Of a stretch of 14,915 nucleotides of DNA, positions 8,088 through 14,525 are shown piece after piece. Each line of letters opens with the position of its first letter. Position 1 is the first letter of the stretch. Both the position numbers and the translations under genes were made by a program. The stretch is from contig JAITRV010000214.1 of assembly GCA_031288215.1 (NCBI GenBank), forward strand, positions 1 to 14,915, given 5' to 3'. The notes beneath the pieces were generated by a model. The model was not told the DNA's origin and searched no databases. It saw nothing but the letters and a program-made list of their open reading frames with translations. Origin of the DNA: Spirochaetaceae bacterium (GTDB lineage Bacteria > Spirochaetota > Spirochaetia > Treponematales > Breznakiellaceae).

Positions 8088-9338
8088 ATGAAGATCGCCT
8101 ATTTTACCGATACCTTTATGCCGGAGTTGAACGGGGTAACGAATACCCTGTCCAAACTGCAAACATGGCTGGACAAAAAGAATATACGGTACGCGTTTTT
8201 CGCACCGGATTATAAGCGGAATTCCGCGACGGACGATATGTCCGCATCCACGGATGCCACGGACCAACTGTCCTCGGACATACTGTCCGCAGACATATCG
8301 TACGCAAATGCCGACTTTCACCATAACAGAATTCACCGGTTCAGGGGCATTAAAACATCCCTTTCGCCGGAAAGCTGCCTTGCCTTTCCCCGGTACCGGG
8401 AGGTCTTTGAACTCTGTGATAAATTCAAACCCGATCTGGTGCATGTGGTTACCGAACTGGGAATCGGGTACCGGGGTATGAAGTACGCCCGTTCCCGGGG
8501 GCTGCCCCTGGTAATGAGTTACCATACCGATTATTGCAAATACCTTCAGTTCTTTCATCTTGATTTTTTACGGCCCATGATAGAAAAGTATCTCACATGG
8601 TTTTACCGTTCCGCCCACCGGATCCTCGCTCCTTCCCGGTATACCCTGGAGCAGCTTTTTCAAAAGCAATACCGAAACCTGGGACTCTGGTCCCGGGGCA
8701 TAGACGCGGAAAAATTCAATCCCCGGTTCAGGAGCCGGAAATGGCGGAAGGCCCTTGGGATCGATGATAAATTTGTGTTTCTGTATGTGGGCCGCCTGTC
8801 CCCGGAGAAGGGGCTTGATATGCTGCTCTATGCCATTGAAGAAATTGAAACGCGGTTCCCCGGAAAAGCGGCCTTTGTTCTTACCGGCGGCGGGCCCTAC
8901 GGGGATTTTATCCTCAAAAAGAATTTTCCCCATGTTATACTCACGGGTTTCAAAACGGGGCCTGAGTTATCGGAGATTTATGCGTCCGCCGATTGCTTCG
9001 CCTTTCCTTCGGGGACCGAAACCTTCGGCAACGCCCCGCTGGAAGCCATGGCCAGCAGGCTGCCGGTGGCCGGCATCGCCTCCGGCGGGGTGATGGAATT
9101 TCTTTCCCATGGGAAGAACGCCCTGCTCTGCGCCGACGGGGATCAAGAAACCTTTACGGAGAATTTAATCGCCATCATGGAAAACAAAACCCTCCGCCGG
9201 GACCTGGCGGAAACCGGCCGGAAGCTGGCGCGATCCCGGGCCTGGGACATGATCTTCGACGATCTCCTTTCGGTTTATTCGGGGCTTATTGCGGATAAGC
9301 AAAACACCCTGGGAAGCGGCTGCCGTGACGCTTCCTAA
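8088..9338 (+). CDS. GT4-family glycosyltransferase
   Basis: Retaining nucleotide-sugar glycosyltransferase with the two-domain GT-B fold, 416 residues, probably acting at the cytoplasmic face of the membrane on a lipid or polysaccharide acceptor. The N-terminus KIAYFTDTFMPELNGVTNTL is typical of the group that includes bacterial alpha-mannosyltransferases and diacylglycerol glucosyltransferases. The acceptor domain also has SYHTDYCKYLQFF. The C-terminal domain shows FLYVGRLSPEKGLDML (about 228-243) and the E-x7-E region GTETFGNAPLEAMASRLPVA (308-327), which contacts the sugar nucleotide. An excellent GAGGAG ribosome binding site lies about 7 nt before the ATG. Residues about 46-72 form a low-complexity insertion built on repeated GTCCG/CGGAC DNA. 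The stop overlaps the start of the damaged radical SAM gene by 14 bp. Donor and acceptor cannot be read from sequence. Confidence 0.88.
   Translation: MKIAYFTDTFMPELNGVTNTLSKLQTWLDKKNIRYAFFAPDYKRNSATDDMSASTDATDQLSSDILSADISYANADFHHNRIHRFRGIKTSLSPESCLAFPRYREVFELCDKFKPDLVHVVTELGIGYRGMKYARSRGLPLVMSYHTDYCKYLQFFHLDFLRPMIEKYLTWFYRSAHRILAPSRYTLEQLFQKQYRNLGLWSRGIDAEKFNPRFRSRKWRKALGIDDKFVFLYVGRLSPEKGLDMLLYAIEEIETRFPGKAAFVLTGGGPYGDFILKKNFPHVILTGFKTGPELSEIYASADCFAFPSGTETFGNAPLEAMASRLPVAGIASGGVMEFLSHGKNALLCADGDQETFTENLIAIMENKTLRRDLAETGRKLARSRAWDMIFDDLLSVYSGLIADKQNTLGSGCRDAS
8230..8304. repeat. Repeat-rich segment with imperfect inverted repeat inside the glycosyltransferase
   Basis: The 16 bases at 8230-8245 match the reverse complement of 8289-8304 at 14 positions, and GTCCG/CGGAC pentamers recur between them, including the perfect hairpin CGGAC-GATAT-GTCCG. 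The segment keeps the reading frame and encodes a Ser/Asp/Ala/Thr-rich linker (residues about 48-72) that GT4 enzymes normally lack. Confidence 0.5.
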
Positions 9339-9678
9339 GTTCCGCGACTTCGGCGCCATCTTTTTTGGCGCCTCGCCGGGACAGGCGGTTATCCAGATTA
9401 CCAATTACTGCAACGCCTCCTGCCCCCAGTGCGGCATGAAAAAAGAGGCCGGCATAAAGCGGTTTCAACTCCGCGAATCCACGGTCAAAGATATGCTGGA
9501 TCAATGTGCGAAGCACGGCATTGACGCGGTGTCCCTCACCGGGGGAGAGCCTTTTATCAAGCCGTCGGTTGCGGCTGTTCCTATTTTTTTGTCGACGGTA
9601 AGGACGGACGGCTGTATCCCTGCGGTTACCGGGGGCATGAAGTATATGCGCCTAAAGGCACCGGCTGTTCCGAATAGA
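9325..9678 (+). pseudogene. Radical SAM/SPASM protein, internally deleted and frameshifted
   Basis: Starts at GTG 9325, overlapping the glycosyltransferase stop. The N-terminal part is a clear radical SAM domain: QITNYCNASCPQCGMKK carries the CxxxCxxC cluster motif and SLTGGEPFI is the GGE motif. The frame then runs on as VAAVPIFLSTVRTDG, which is not a radical SAM sequence, and stops at 9705. From about 9552 another frame (codons beginning at 9543) reads CGCSYFFVDGKDGRLYPCGY, RGHE and a stop at 9676-9678. That resembles the C-terminal SPASM auxiliary-cluster region of the same type of protein. The simplest reading is deletion of the central barrel (roughly 200 residues in normal members) with loss of frame, junction near 9555-9580. 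The product cannot be an active enzyme. Confidence 0.75.
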
Positions 9679-9705
9679 GGCCGTGAAAATCACTGCCCCC
9701 GGTAA
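9626..9705. repeat. 12-bp perfect inverted repeat at convergent gene ends
   Basis: TTACCGGGGGCA (9626-9637) and its exact reverse complement TGCCCCCGGTAA (9694-9705), separated by 56 bp. The left copy is the 3' end of the PHP gene, encoding Cys-Pro-Arg-stop on the minus strand. The right copy ends the shifted plus-strand frame with the same Cys-Pro-Arg-stop. Confidence 0.7.
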
Positions 9706-10447
9706 GAAAAAGGCCGTATGATTCCGCCTGTTCCTTGACAAGCCCTATCCGTTCAGGGGTCTGGGAGGGATGCCAACATTCAATGCCCGTTAAGCCCCAT
9801 GCAGCCAGTTGGGGGAGCAGTCCCAGGGAATTGTACTGAAAGGGATGGGCCAATACCGCCGCTCCCCCGCAGTCCGCAATGAGCCGGACCGCTTCTTCCG
9901 CGGGCATATAGCGGCTCTTTACCACCGCAATCCCGCCGGGACCGAAGAGTTTTTCGTAGAGGGGGCCGTATATTGCCGCGGCGTATCCCCGATCCGCCAG
10001 GGCGTGGATGATGTGCTGCCGGTAGGGGACGCCGCCTTTCCCCAGATACGGCGAAAGGTCCGTTTCATCAAGGGGATAACCCGCGGCCCGGATCAGGGAG
10101 AGGGCTTTCCGGTTTGCCCGGCGGCGATCCTCCAGATAGGGGCGGCAGGCGGTGTCCAGGGTTTCCCGATCCCTGACGGCGTATCCCAAAATATGGACCT
10201 TCCGTCCCGTACCGGGGTCAAAGGCGGACACCTCGATCCCCGGAATGATTTCCAGCCCCTGCTTTTCTCCTTCCGCTCCGGCCTCCTCCCATCCCGCGGC
10301 GGTGTCGTGATCGGTGACGGATATGGCGGCGAGCCCCAGGGCCTTGGCGGTTTTTACAATCTGCCGGATAGACAGGGACCCGTCTGACCAATCGCTGTGG
10401 ATGTGCAGATCCGCCTTCCCGGCCAGGGCCCTTAGGCTATGCTCCAT
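9626..10447 (-). CDS. PHP-domain phosphoesterase, probable ribose cyclic phosphate phosphodiesterase of the phn operon
   Basis: Metal-dependent PHP-superfamily phosphoesterase of 273 residues. Visible metal-ligand motifs are KADLHIHSDWSDGS, VTDHDTAAGW, IPGIEVSA, AAVLAHPFQ and the terminal TGGSDFHG, matching the YciV/TrpH-like group. The start at 10447 has GGGAG 7 nt upstream and overlaps the phnL stop by 11 bp; an ATG at 10468, also with GGGAG, would add seven residues. As the last gene of a phnK-phnM-phnL block its likely job is hydrolysis of 5-phosphoribosyl 1,2-cyclic phosphate, the C-P lyase product. A PHP enzyme in Eggerthella lenta does this, releasing ribose 5-phosphate and phosphate, whereas E. 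coli uses the unrelated PhnP. That role is inferred from context; a 3',5'-nucleotide phosphatase is the alternative. The extreme C-terminus overlaps the radical SAM remnant and may be altered. Confidence 0.85.
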   Translation of the reverse strand: MEHSLRALAGKADLHIHSDWSDGSLSIRQIVKTAKALGLAAISVTDHDTAAGWEEAGAEGEKQGLEIIPGIEVSAFDPGTGRKVHILGYAVRDRETLDTACRPYLEDRRRANRKALSLIRAAGYPLDETDLSPYLGKGGVPYRQHIIHALADRGYAAAIYGPLYEKLFGPGGIAVVKSRYMPAEEAVRLIADCGGAAVLAHPFQYNSLGLLPQLAAWGLTGIECWHPSQTPERIGLVKEQAESYGLFLTGGSDFHGLYSEQPVPLGAYTSCPR

Positions 10448-11249
10448 GGCCCGGCTCCCGCTTTTCATGTAACGGATCTCCCGTTTCCTTTATCTCCACA
10501 GGTTTGTTTTTAAGTTCCGATTCGATCTTAACAAGCTCCGCCTCCGCGGATTTATCAACCGGACAGTACCCGCCAAAGGCCAGATCGTAACGGCGGTCCG
10601 AAAGCGCCAGCAGGGCATCCCGGTCATGGAAAACCCCCACCATGGCGGTCCCCGCCGCCTTGAGGCTCAGGATCATCTCCATGATCCGTTCCTTGTAAGT
10701 CCGGTCCAGAGAGGCGGTAGGTTCGTCCAGCAATAGAAGCCGGGGCTTTGAGATGATGGCGTGGAGGATGTTGAGCCGCTGTTTTTCCCCGCCGGAAAAA
10801 GTGGCGGGGTACATTTCCCAGAGGTTTTTTCCCAGCCCCGCTTTGGAAAGCATTTCTTTTGACCGGTCTAAGGCCTCGCGGCGGGAAACCCCGCGGATAA
10901 TCAGGGGTTCCATGAGGATCTCCAGCGCCGATACCCGGGGCATGACGTGGAAAAACTGGGATACATAGGCGATCTCCCTATGCCGGAGCCGGAGGATCTC
11001 CCAGTCCCCCGCAGTGGCGAGGTCTACGGTATCTCCCCGGCTGGTGGTGTAGAGGATCTGGCCGGAACTGGGAAGATAACTCCGGTAGACGCATTTGAGG
11101 AGGGAACTTTTTCCTATCCCCGATGGGCCGGTCAGGGCAAGGAGGGAACCGGCGTAGGTTTCAAAGGAGACTTTTTCAAAACTTTGAATTTCAAGCCCCC
11201 CCCGAATGTGCATGACAAAAGTTTTGCTGACATTTTTCAGATAAAGCAT
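10437..11249 (-). CDS. phnL: C-P lyase accessory ABC ATPase PhnL
   Basis: ABC-type ATPase of 270 residues, recognisable as PhnL rather than a transporter subunit by its N-terminus (LYLKNVSKTFVMH) and the AYVSQFFHVMPRVSALEIL Q-loop region. Walker A is GPSGIGKSS (41-49), the signature is FSGGEKQR (151-158) and Walker B is LLLLDEP (171-177). In E. coli PhnL is needed for phosphonate use: PhnI makes the ribose 1-phosphonate triphosphate with help from PhnG, PhnH and PhnL, and PhnL associates with the core lyase complex. Here the ATG comes 6 nt after the phnM stop, with the AAAGGA ribosome site inside the end of phnM, so the genes are tightly coupled. The C-terminal 35 residues are Lys/Glu-rich and probably variable. 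Confidence 0.92.
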   Translation of the reverse strand: MLYLKNVSKTFVMHIRGGLEIQSFEKVSFETYAGSLLALTGPSGIGKSSLLKCVYRSYLPSSGQILYTTSRGDTVDLATAGDWEILRLRHREIAYVSQFFHVMPRVSALEILMEPLIIRGVSRREALDRSKEMLSKAGLGKNLWEMYPATFSGGEKQRLNILHAIISKPRLLLLDEPTASLDRTYKERIMEMILSLKAAGTAMVGVFHDRDALLALSDRRYDLAFGGYCPVDKSAEAELVKIESELKNKPVEIKETGDPLHEKREPGHGA

Positions 11250-11255
11250 GGTTTT

Positions 11256-12458
11256 TCATCCTTTCCGGTATTTGTACTGCAGGGTACTCCGGCCGTCGAT
11301 AAAACACTGACACACCAGCGGACAGCCCTGGAGTTTCCGCACAATCAGCAGGTCCGCCTTTTTCCCCGCTTCCACCGATCCGTAATCGTCGGCAAGCCCC
11401 AAGGCCTTGGCGGGATTGAGGGTCAGCATCCGTACCGCTTCCGGCAGGCTGAGGAGCCCTTCCGTTTCCAGCCTGAAGGCCGAATGGAGCAGGCTGGCGG
11501 GGTAATAATCTGAGCAGAGGATGTCGGCACAGCCCTCCCGAATCGCCTCCAGGGCGGAGAGATTCCCCGAATGGCTGCCGCCGAGCAGTACATTGGGGGC
11601 CCCCATGACTACCATGAGCCCCTCCTCCCGGGCTTTTTTCGCCACCGCCAGTTCCACGGGGAATTCGGATATCTTCGCCCCGTATTCGTTTTTCATAAAG
11701 ACAATTTTTTCCGGGCTGTCGTCGTCGTGAGAAGCCAGGGGTATGCCCTGTTTTTGGGCCAGCGCCGCAAGAGTTTTGAGTTTTTTCCCGGAGATCCCGG
11801 TGCGGTTTTGCAGCAGGGCGAGTTTTTCTTCCAGCGGCAGTTCCCCTTCAACGTCCCAGCCGGTGGTGGACTGGGCGTAAACGGCAAGGTTCCGGTACTG
11901 TCCCTGTCCCGGGGTATGATCCATAAAGGAGAGTTCATGTACCTTGCCTTCCTCTACTATCCGGGCCACATAATCGTAAAGTAACGGGGTATATATGTCG
12001 TAACGGACGTGAAGCCGGTGGCGGATCAGATGATGGCTCTCATGAACGTTCCGGATTAAAAGGGCCAGCCGCTCAAAATTTTCTTTCGTGCGGAAAGCGG
12101 TCCGGCCGCCCTTGCTGCCTATCACATTCATAATGGAAAGGGAATGGTAGATCGTGGTAACCCCGTGTCCCACAAGCTGCTTTTCCGCTTCCCGAAGTCC
12201 CATCTCAAAATCCATCAGTACCGTCGGCCGGGGTTGGAGGACTCCTTCAATGTAATCGGAATGAATGTCGATAAAACCGGGCAACACATATCCTCCCTGG
12301 GCATCGAAGCATCGCATGTCGCTTCCGTTTTGATCGGGACGCCGCAGGGAACTCATGGGGAGAATGGCGTGAATTCGGTCTTCCCTGATGATAACCGCGT
12401 GGTTGGGAAATATGTTATCCGGGCCGACTACGGCCGCATTATAAATACATTTCTTCAT
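11256..12458 (-). CDS. phnM: Alpha-D-ribose 1-methylphosphonate 5-triphosphate diphosphatase PhnM
   Basis: Amidohydrolase-superfamily enzyme of 400 residues that removes pyrophosphate from ribose 1-phosphonate 5-triphosphate, giving the 5-phosphate substrate of the PhnJ lyase. PhnM hallmarks are the metal motif GFIDIHSDYIEGVLQPRPTV (61-80), the VTTIYHSLS strand, SFMDHTPGQGQY, ASHDDDSPEKI and the terminal ADILCSDYYPASLLHSAF. Length is about that of other PhnM proteins (near 380). A TAGGAT ribosome site lies about 7 nt before the ATG. The gene is separated from phnK by 42 nt containing a tandem repeat and from phnL by 6 nt. All visible catalytic segments look intact, so the enzyme should be functional if its substrate is made. 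Confidence 0.94.
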   Translation of the reverse strand: MKKCIYNAAVVGPDNIFPNHAVIIREDRIHAILPMSSLRRPDQNGSDMRCFDAQGGYVLPGFIDIHSDYIEGVLQPRPTVLMDFEMGLREAEKQLVGHGVTTIYHSLSIMNVIGSKGGRTAFRTKENFERLALLIRNVHESHHLIRHRLHVRYDIYTPLLYDYVARIVEEGKVHELSFMDHTPGQGQYRNLAVYAQSTTGWDVEGELPLEEKLALLQNRTGISGKKLKTLAALAQKQGIPLASHDDDSPEKIVFMKNEYGAKISEFPVELAVAKKAREEGLMVVMGAPNVLLGGSHSGNLSALEAIREGCADILCSDYYPASLLHSAFRLETEGLLSLPEAVRMLTLNPAKALGLADDYGSVEAGKKADLLIVRKLQGCPLVCQCFIDGRSTLQYKYRKG

Positions 12459-12474
12459 AAATTATCCTACCGGC

Positions 12475-12500
12475 GCCTTTCGCCGTTGCCTTTCGCCGTT
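12475..12500. repeat. Perfect 13-bp tandem duplication in the phnK-phnM gap
   Basis: GCCTTTCGCCGTT occurs twice head to tail (12475-12487 and 12488-12500), directly after the phnK stop codon and 16 nt before the phnM start. On the transcribed strand each unit reads AACGGCGAAAGGC. It fills more than half of the intergenic gap and looks like a recent duplication. Confidence 0.8.
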
Positions 12501-13352
12501 TTATAAGAGGGAGTTGACCAGCGTCTGGGTATAGACATGCTGGGGGTCTTCCATAATCTGATCCGTGATACCCTCCTCAATAATGTTTCCGTCCAGCATA
12601 ACCACGGTCCTGTCCGACAGCATCCGCACCACCGCCAAATCATGACTGACCACGATCATGGAGACTCCGTTTTCCCGTTGAATCCGCTTGATCAGATCCA
12701 ACACTCTGGCCTGCACCGAAAGATCAAGTCCGGTGGTTACCTCGTCCAGCAAAAGAACCGGAGGATTATTGGCCGCCGCTTTCGCTATTTGAAGGCGTTG
12801 CTGCATTCCCCCTGAGAAATGAACCGGCGGCTCCCTGATCCGGCTCACCGGCACTTCAATATGCTCCAGAAGCGCCGCGGTGCGATCCATCATAACCGCC
12901 ACATTGCGGTTCCCCGCGGCGATAAGTTTTTCCGCCACATTGGCCCCGGAAGAAAAAAACATCCGCAGCCCCAGGTGGGGGTTTTGATAAACCATGCCCA
13001 GGATCTGATTTCTAATAAATTGTCTCTGTTGAAGGCTGAGGGAGAAAATATTCTTCTCTCCGTCACCGTAACAGCCCAGATAATAGCTTCCCGCCGTAGG
13101 TTCCCTATCCAGGTACAGCGCCTTCATCAGCGTTGTTTTGCCTGAACCGGATTCCCCCACCACCCCCAGGATCTCCCCCTCCCGAAGCCGGAGAGAAATA
13201 TTACGAAGGGCCCAGATGCTTCCGCAGCAGGGACAGCGGTTCCGTTCCAGGCAACCAGCGGCGGCCTCCGTATCCGAACAATGCCGGCAGCCGGGCCCGT
13301 GGCGCACCGCCAAATTGTCCAGCCGAAGGGCGAGTTTATTCTCAGCAATCAT
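12501..13352 (-). CDS. phnK: C-P lyase accessory ABC ATPase PhnK, with Cys-rich N-terminal insert
   Basis: ABC-type ATPase of 283 residues. In E. coli PhnK binds the PhnGHIJ core complex at PhnJ and is required for phosphonate breakdown. Walker A GESGSGKTT (66-74), signature FSGGMQQR (179-186), Walker B VLLLDE (199-204) and the switch SHDLAVVRML are all present, and ILGVVGESGSGKTTLMKAL is PhnK-like. Between the first strand and Walker A lies an extra segment with six cysteines (C22, C25, C34, C40, C42, C43, including CRHC and CPCCG). This looks like a small zinc or iron-sulfur site and is absent from E. coli PhnK. The gene is first in the block. No Shine-Dalgarno precedes its ATG; a Pho-box-like repeat lies 22 nt upstream. 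phnG, phnH, phnI and phnJ, usually before it, are absent. Confidence 0.9.
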   Translation of the reverse strand: MIAENKLALRLDNLAVRHGPGCRHCSDTEAAAGCLERNRCPCCGSIWALRNISLRLREGEILGVVGESGSGKTTLMKALYLDREPTAGSYYLGCYGDGEKNIFSLSLQQRQFIRNQILGMVYQNPHLGLRMFFSSGANVAEKLIAAGNRNVAVMMDRTAALLEHIEVPVSRIREPPVHFSGGMQQRLQIAKAAANNPPVLLLDEVTTGLDLSVQARVLDLIKRIQRENGVSMIVVSHDLAVVRMLSDRTVVMLDGNIIEEGITDQIMEDPQHVYTQTLVNSLL

Positions 13353-13373
13353 GGATATATGACGCCGTATGTA

Positions 13374-13402
13374 TGTTAAATAACGGTTAAATAGATATTA
13401 AA
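13374..13402 (-). promoter_or_regulatory. Pho-box-like triple direct repeat upstream of phnK
   Basis: On the minus strand the hexamers TTTAAT, TTTAAC and TTTAAC start exactly 11 bp apart with 5-nt spacers. Read one base later they are TTAATA, TTAACC and TTAACA. This matches the form of PhoP/PhoB boxes (short direct repeats, 11-bp period; in Bacillus TT(A/T/C)A(C/T)A with 4-6 nt spacing). It points toward phnK, 22 nt from its start, with a possible -10 TATATC at 13359-13354. The region is AT-rich, so chance cannot be excluded. Confidence 0.45.
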
Positions 13403-13438
13403 AATTTGCAAAACCTTTATTTTTAATGTTTTTTTTGT

Positions 13439-13466
13439 TTGACAATAAGTTTTGTAATCATATAGA
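13439..13466 (+). promoter_or_regulatory. Promoter-like sequence reading into the permease remnants
   Basis: Consensus TTGACA (13439-13444), a 16-nt spacer and TATAGA (13461-13466), inside the AT-rich gap. Transcription would begin near 13473, within the surviving 3' end of the first permease gene, and run into the second. It may be a new promoter formed at a deletion junction. Confidence 0.5.
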
Positions 13467-13603
13467 TTGCAAATCAATTTATTTTATACTTTAACTGGAA
13501 CCAGGGCGCCGCTTTCGGCTTCTTGCTTCTTATAACGTCCTCGATTATTATTTGGACTGCCCTGAAACTTACCGGACAGGACATAAAGGATGTCGTTAAA
13601 TGA
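13466..13603 (+). pseudogene. 3' remnant of an ABC transporter permease (PotB/PhnU-like)
   Basis: In one frame the last 45 codons read IANQFILYFNWNQGAAFGFL, then LLITSSIIIWTALKL and a short tail TGQDIKDVVK. This is the normal C-terminal end of a spermidine/putrescine-type permease: a conserved NQF segment, an Asn-Trp near GAA, and the last membrane helix. An in-frame TAG sits immediately upstream (13463) and I see no clear permease coding sequence before it, so the first four-fifths of the gene is missing. Its TGA overlaps the ATG of the next permease as ATGA, the coupling expected for an intact permease pair in one transporter operon. It is too short for the usual ORF cut-off. Confidence 0.68.
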
Positions 13604-14459
13604 TAAGAACCCTGCCATGTTCAAAAGCATATAAAGCGGGATTTATATTTTTTGTTATCCTCTATTTTATTTTTCTTTTTTCCCCGCTTTTTGTAACCTG
13701 CATTCTTGCATTCAACGACTCGATGTTTCCGTCCCTGCCATGGAAAGGCTTCACCCTTGACTGGTTTTTTGGAACAGGGGAGTCAGGAAAGACCGGAATA
13801 TTTCATGATGCGCTGAATTTAAGAAGCATATTTACTTCTCTGCGGGTAGCTTTCTGCGTTTCAATTCTTTCAACAATCCTTGGTATATGCGCCGCATTTC
13901 TTTTAGAGCAGGAAAACTTCAAGTTTAAAAAAATCGTGTATTTCTTCATGATCGCTCCGCTTGTTATACCGGGGGTTATACTCGGCATTTCGATACTGCT
14001 CTTTACCAATCAAATCGGACTCTTTTTTGAAGAAAAACTGAACCTTGACATAAAATTTCTCCGTCCTGGTTTCTGGCTGGTAGTGTTTGGTCAGTCTTCT
14101 TTTATCTCAACCTTTGTCGCGCTTGTGGTAACCGCAAAGCTAAAGAAAAATTCAGCAGAACCCTGGAGGATGCCGCCTATAATCTTGGAGCGAACAGATT
14201 TCAGGTGATATGGTACATAACACTAAGGTATTTACGATCTTCAATTATAGGATCCTCGGCGGTATCCTTTTTGATGTCCCTGGAGAATTTTAATACCACG
14301 CTTTTTCTTGTGGGAACGGAAACGACTTTGCCCATCAACCTTTATTTGCAGGTAAGGGACGGCTCAACTCCGGTCATTAATGCCATATCATTTCTTTTAA
14401 TTTTATGTACATCAATTTTTGCCATAGCAAACCTCTGCTTTTCAACCAATAAAAAATGA
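13600..14459 (+). pseudogene. ABC transporter permease (PotC/PhnV-like), broken by a one-base frameshift
   Basis: The first frame (13600-14208) gives a binding-protein-dependent permease with membrane segments GFIFFVILYFIFLFSPLFV, VAFCVSILSTILGICAAFLL, IVYFFMIAPLVIPGVILGIS and a fourth around WLVVFGQSSFISTFVALVV. After VTAKLKK it turns into unrelated sequence (NSAEPWRMPP) and stops. From 14151 a second frame continues FSRTLEDAAYNLGANRFQVI, the expected EAA loop that docks the ATPase, then SSAVSFLMSLENFNTTLFLV, ETTLPINLYLQVRDG and a last helix to the stop at 14459. Restoring one A to the A5 run at 14146-14150 would give a normal protein of about 286 residues. The likely substrate class is polyamines or 2-aminoethylphosphonate, by family resemblance only. 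Either a pseudogene, a sequence error or a recoding site. Confidence 0.82.
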
Positions 14460-14483
14460 TTCCGTCTTGAGATCCGCGAAAAA

Positions 14484-14525
14484 AGGATATTTATAAGAGG
14501 ATTTTTATAAGAGGATTTTTATAAG
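14484..14525. repeat. Three 14-bp tandem repeats
   Basis: AGGATATTTATAAG (14484-14497) followed by two perfect copies of AGGATTTTTATAAG (14498-14511 and 14512-14525); the first copy differs by one base. It lies 24 bp after the second permease stop. Each unit contains a purine-rich AGAGG-like segment and an AT-rich part resembling a -10 element. Confidence 0.85.

Noticed and set aside
9289..9705. A complete small 138-residue radical SAM protein
   Set aside because: The part after GGEPFI is out of frame with the recognisable SPASM tail and the barrel is missing, so a deleted gene explains it better.
9809..10387. Plus-strand open frame over the PHP gene
   Set aside because: The minus strand carries all PHP metal motifs in register; the plus-strand product has none.
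10947..11513. Plus-strand open frame across phnL and phnM
   Set aside because: It spans two clear genes on the other strand and shows no conserved features.
14484..14525. CRISPR-like array
   Set aside because: The 14-bp units are contiguous with no spacers and too short; no cas genes nearby.
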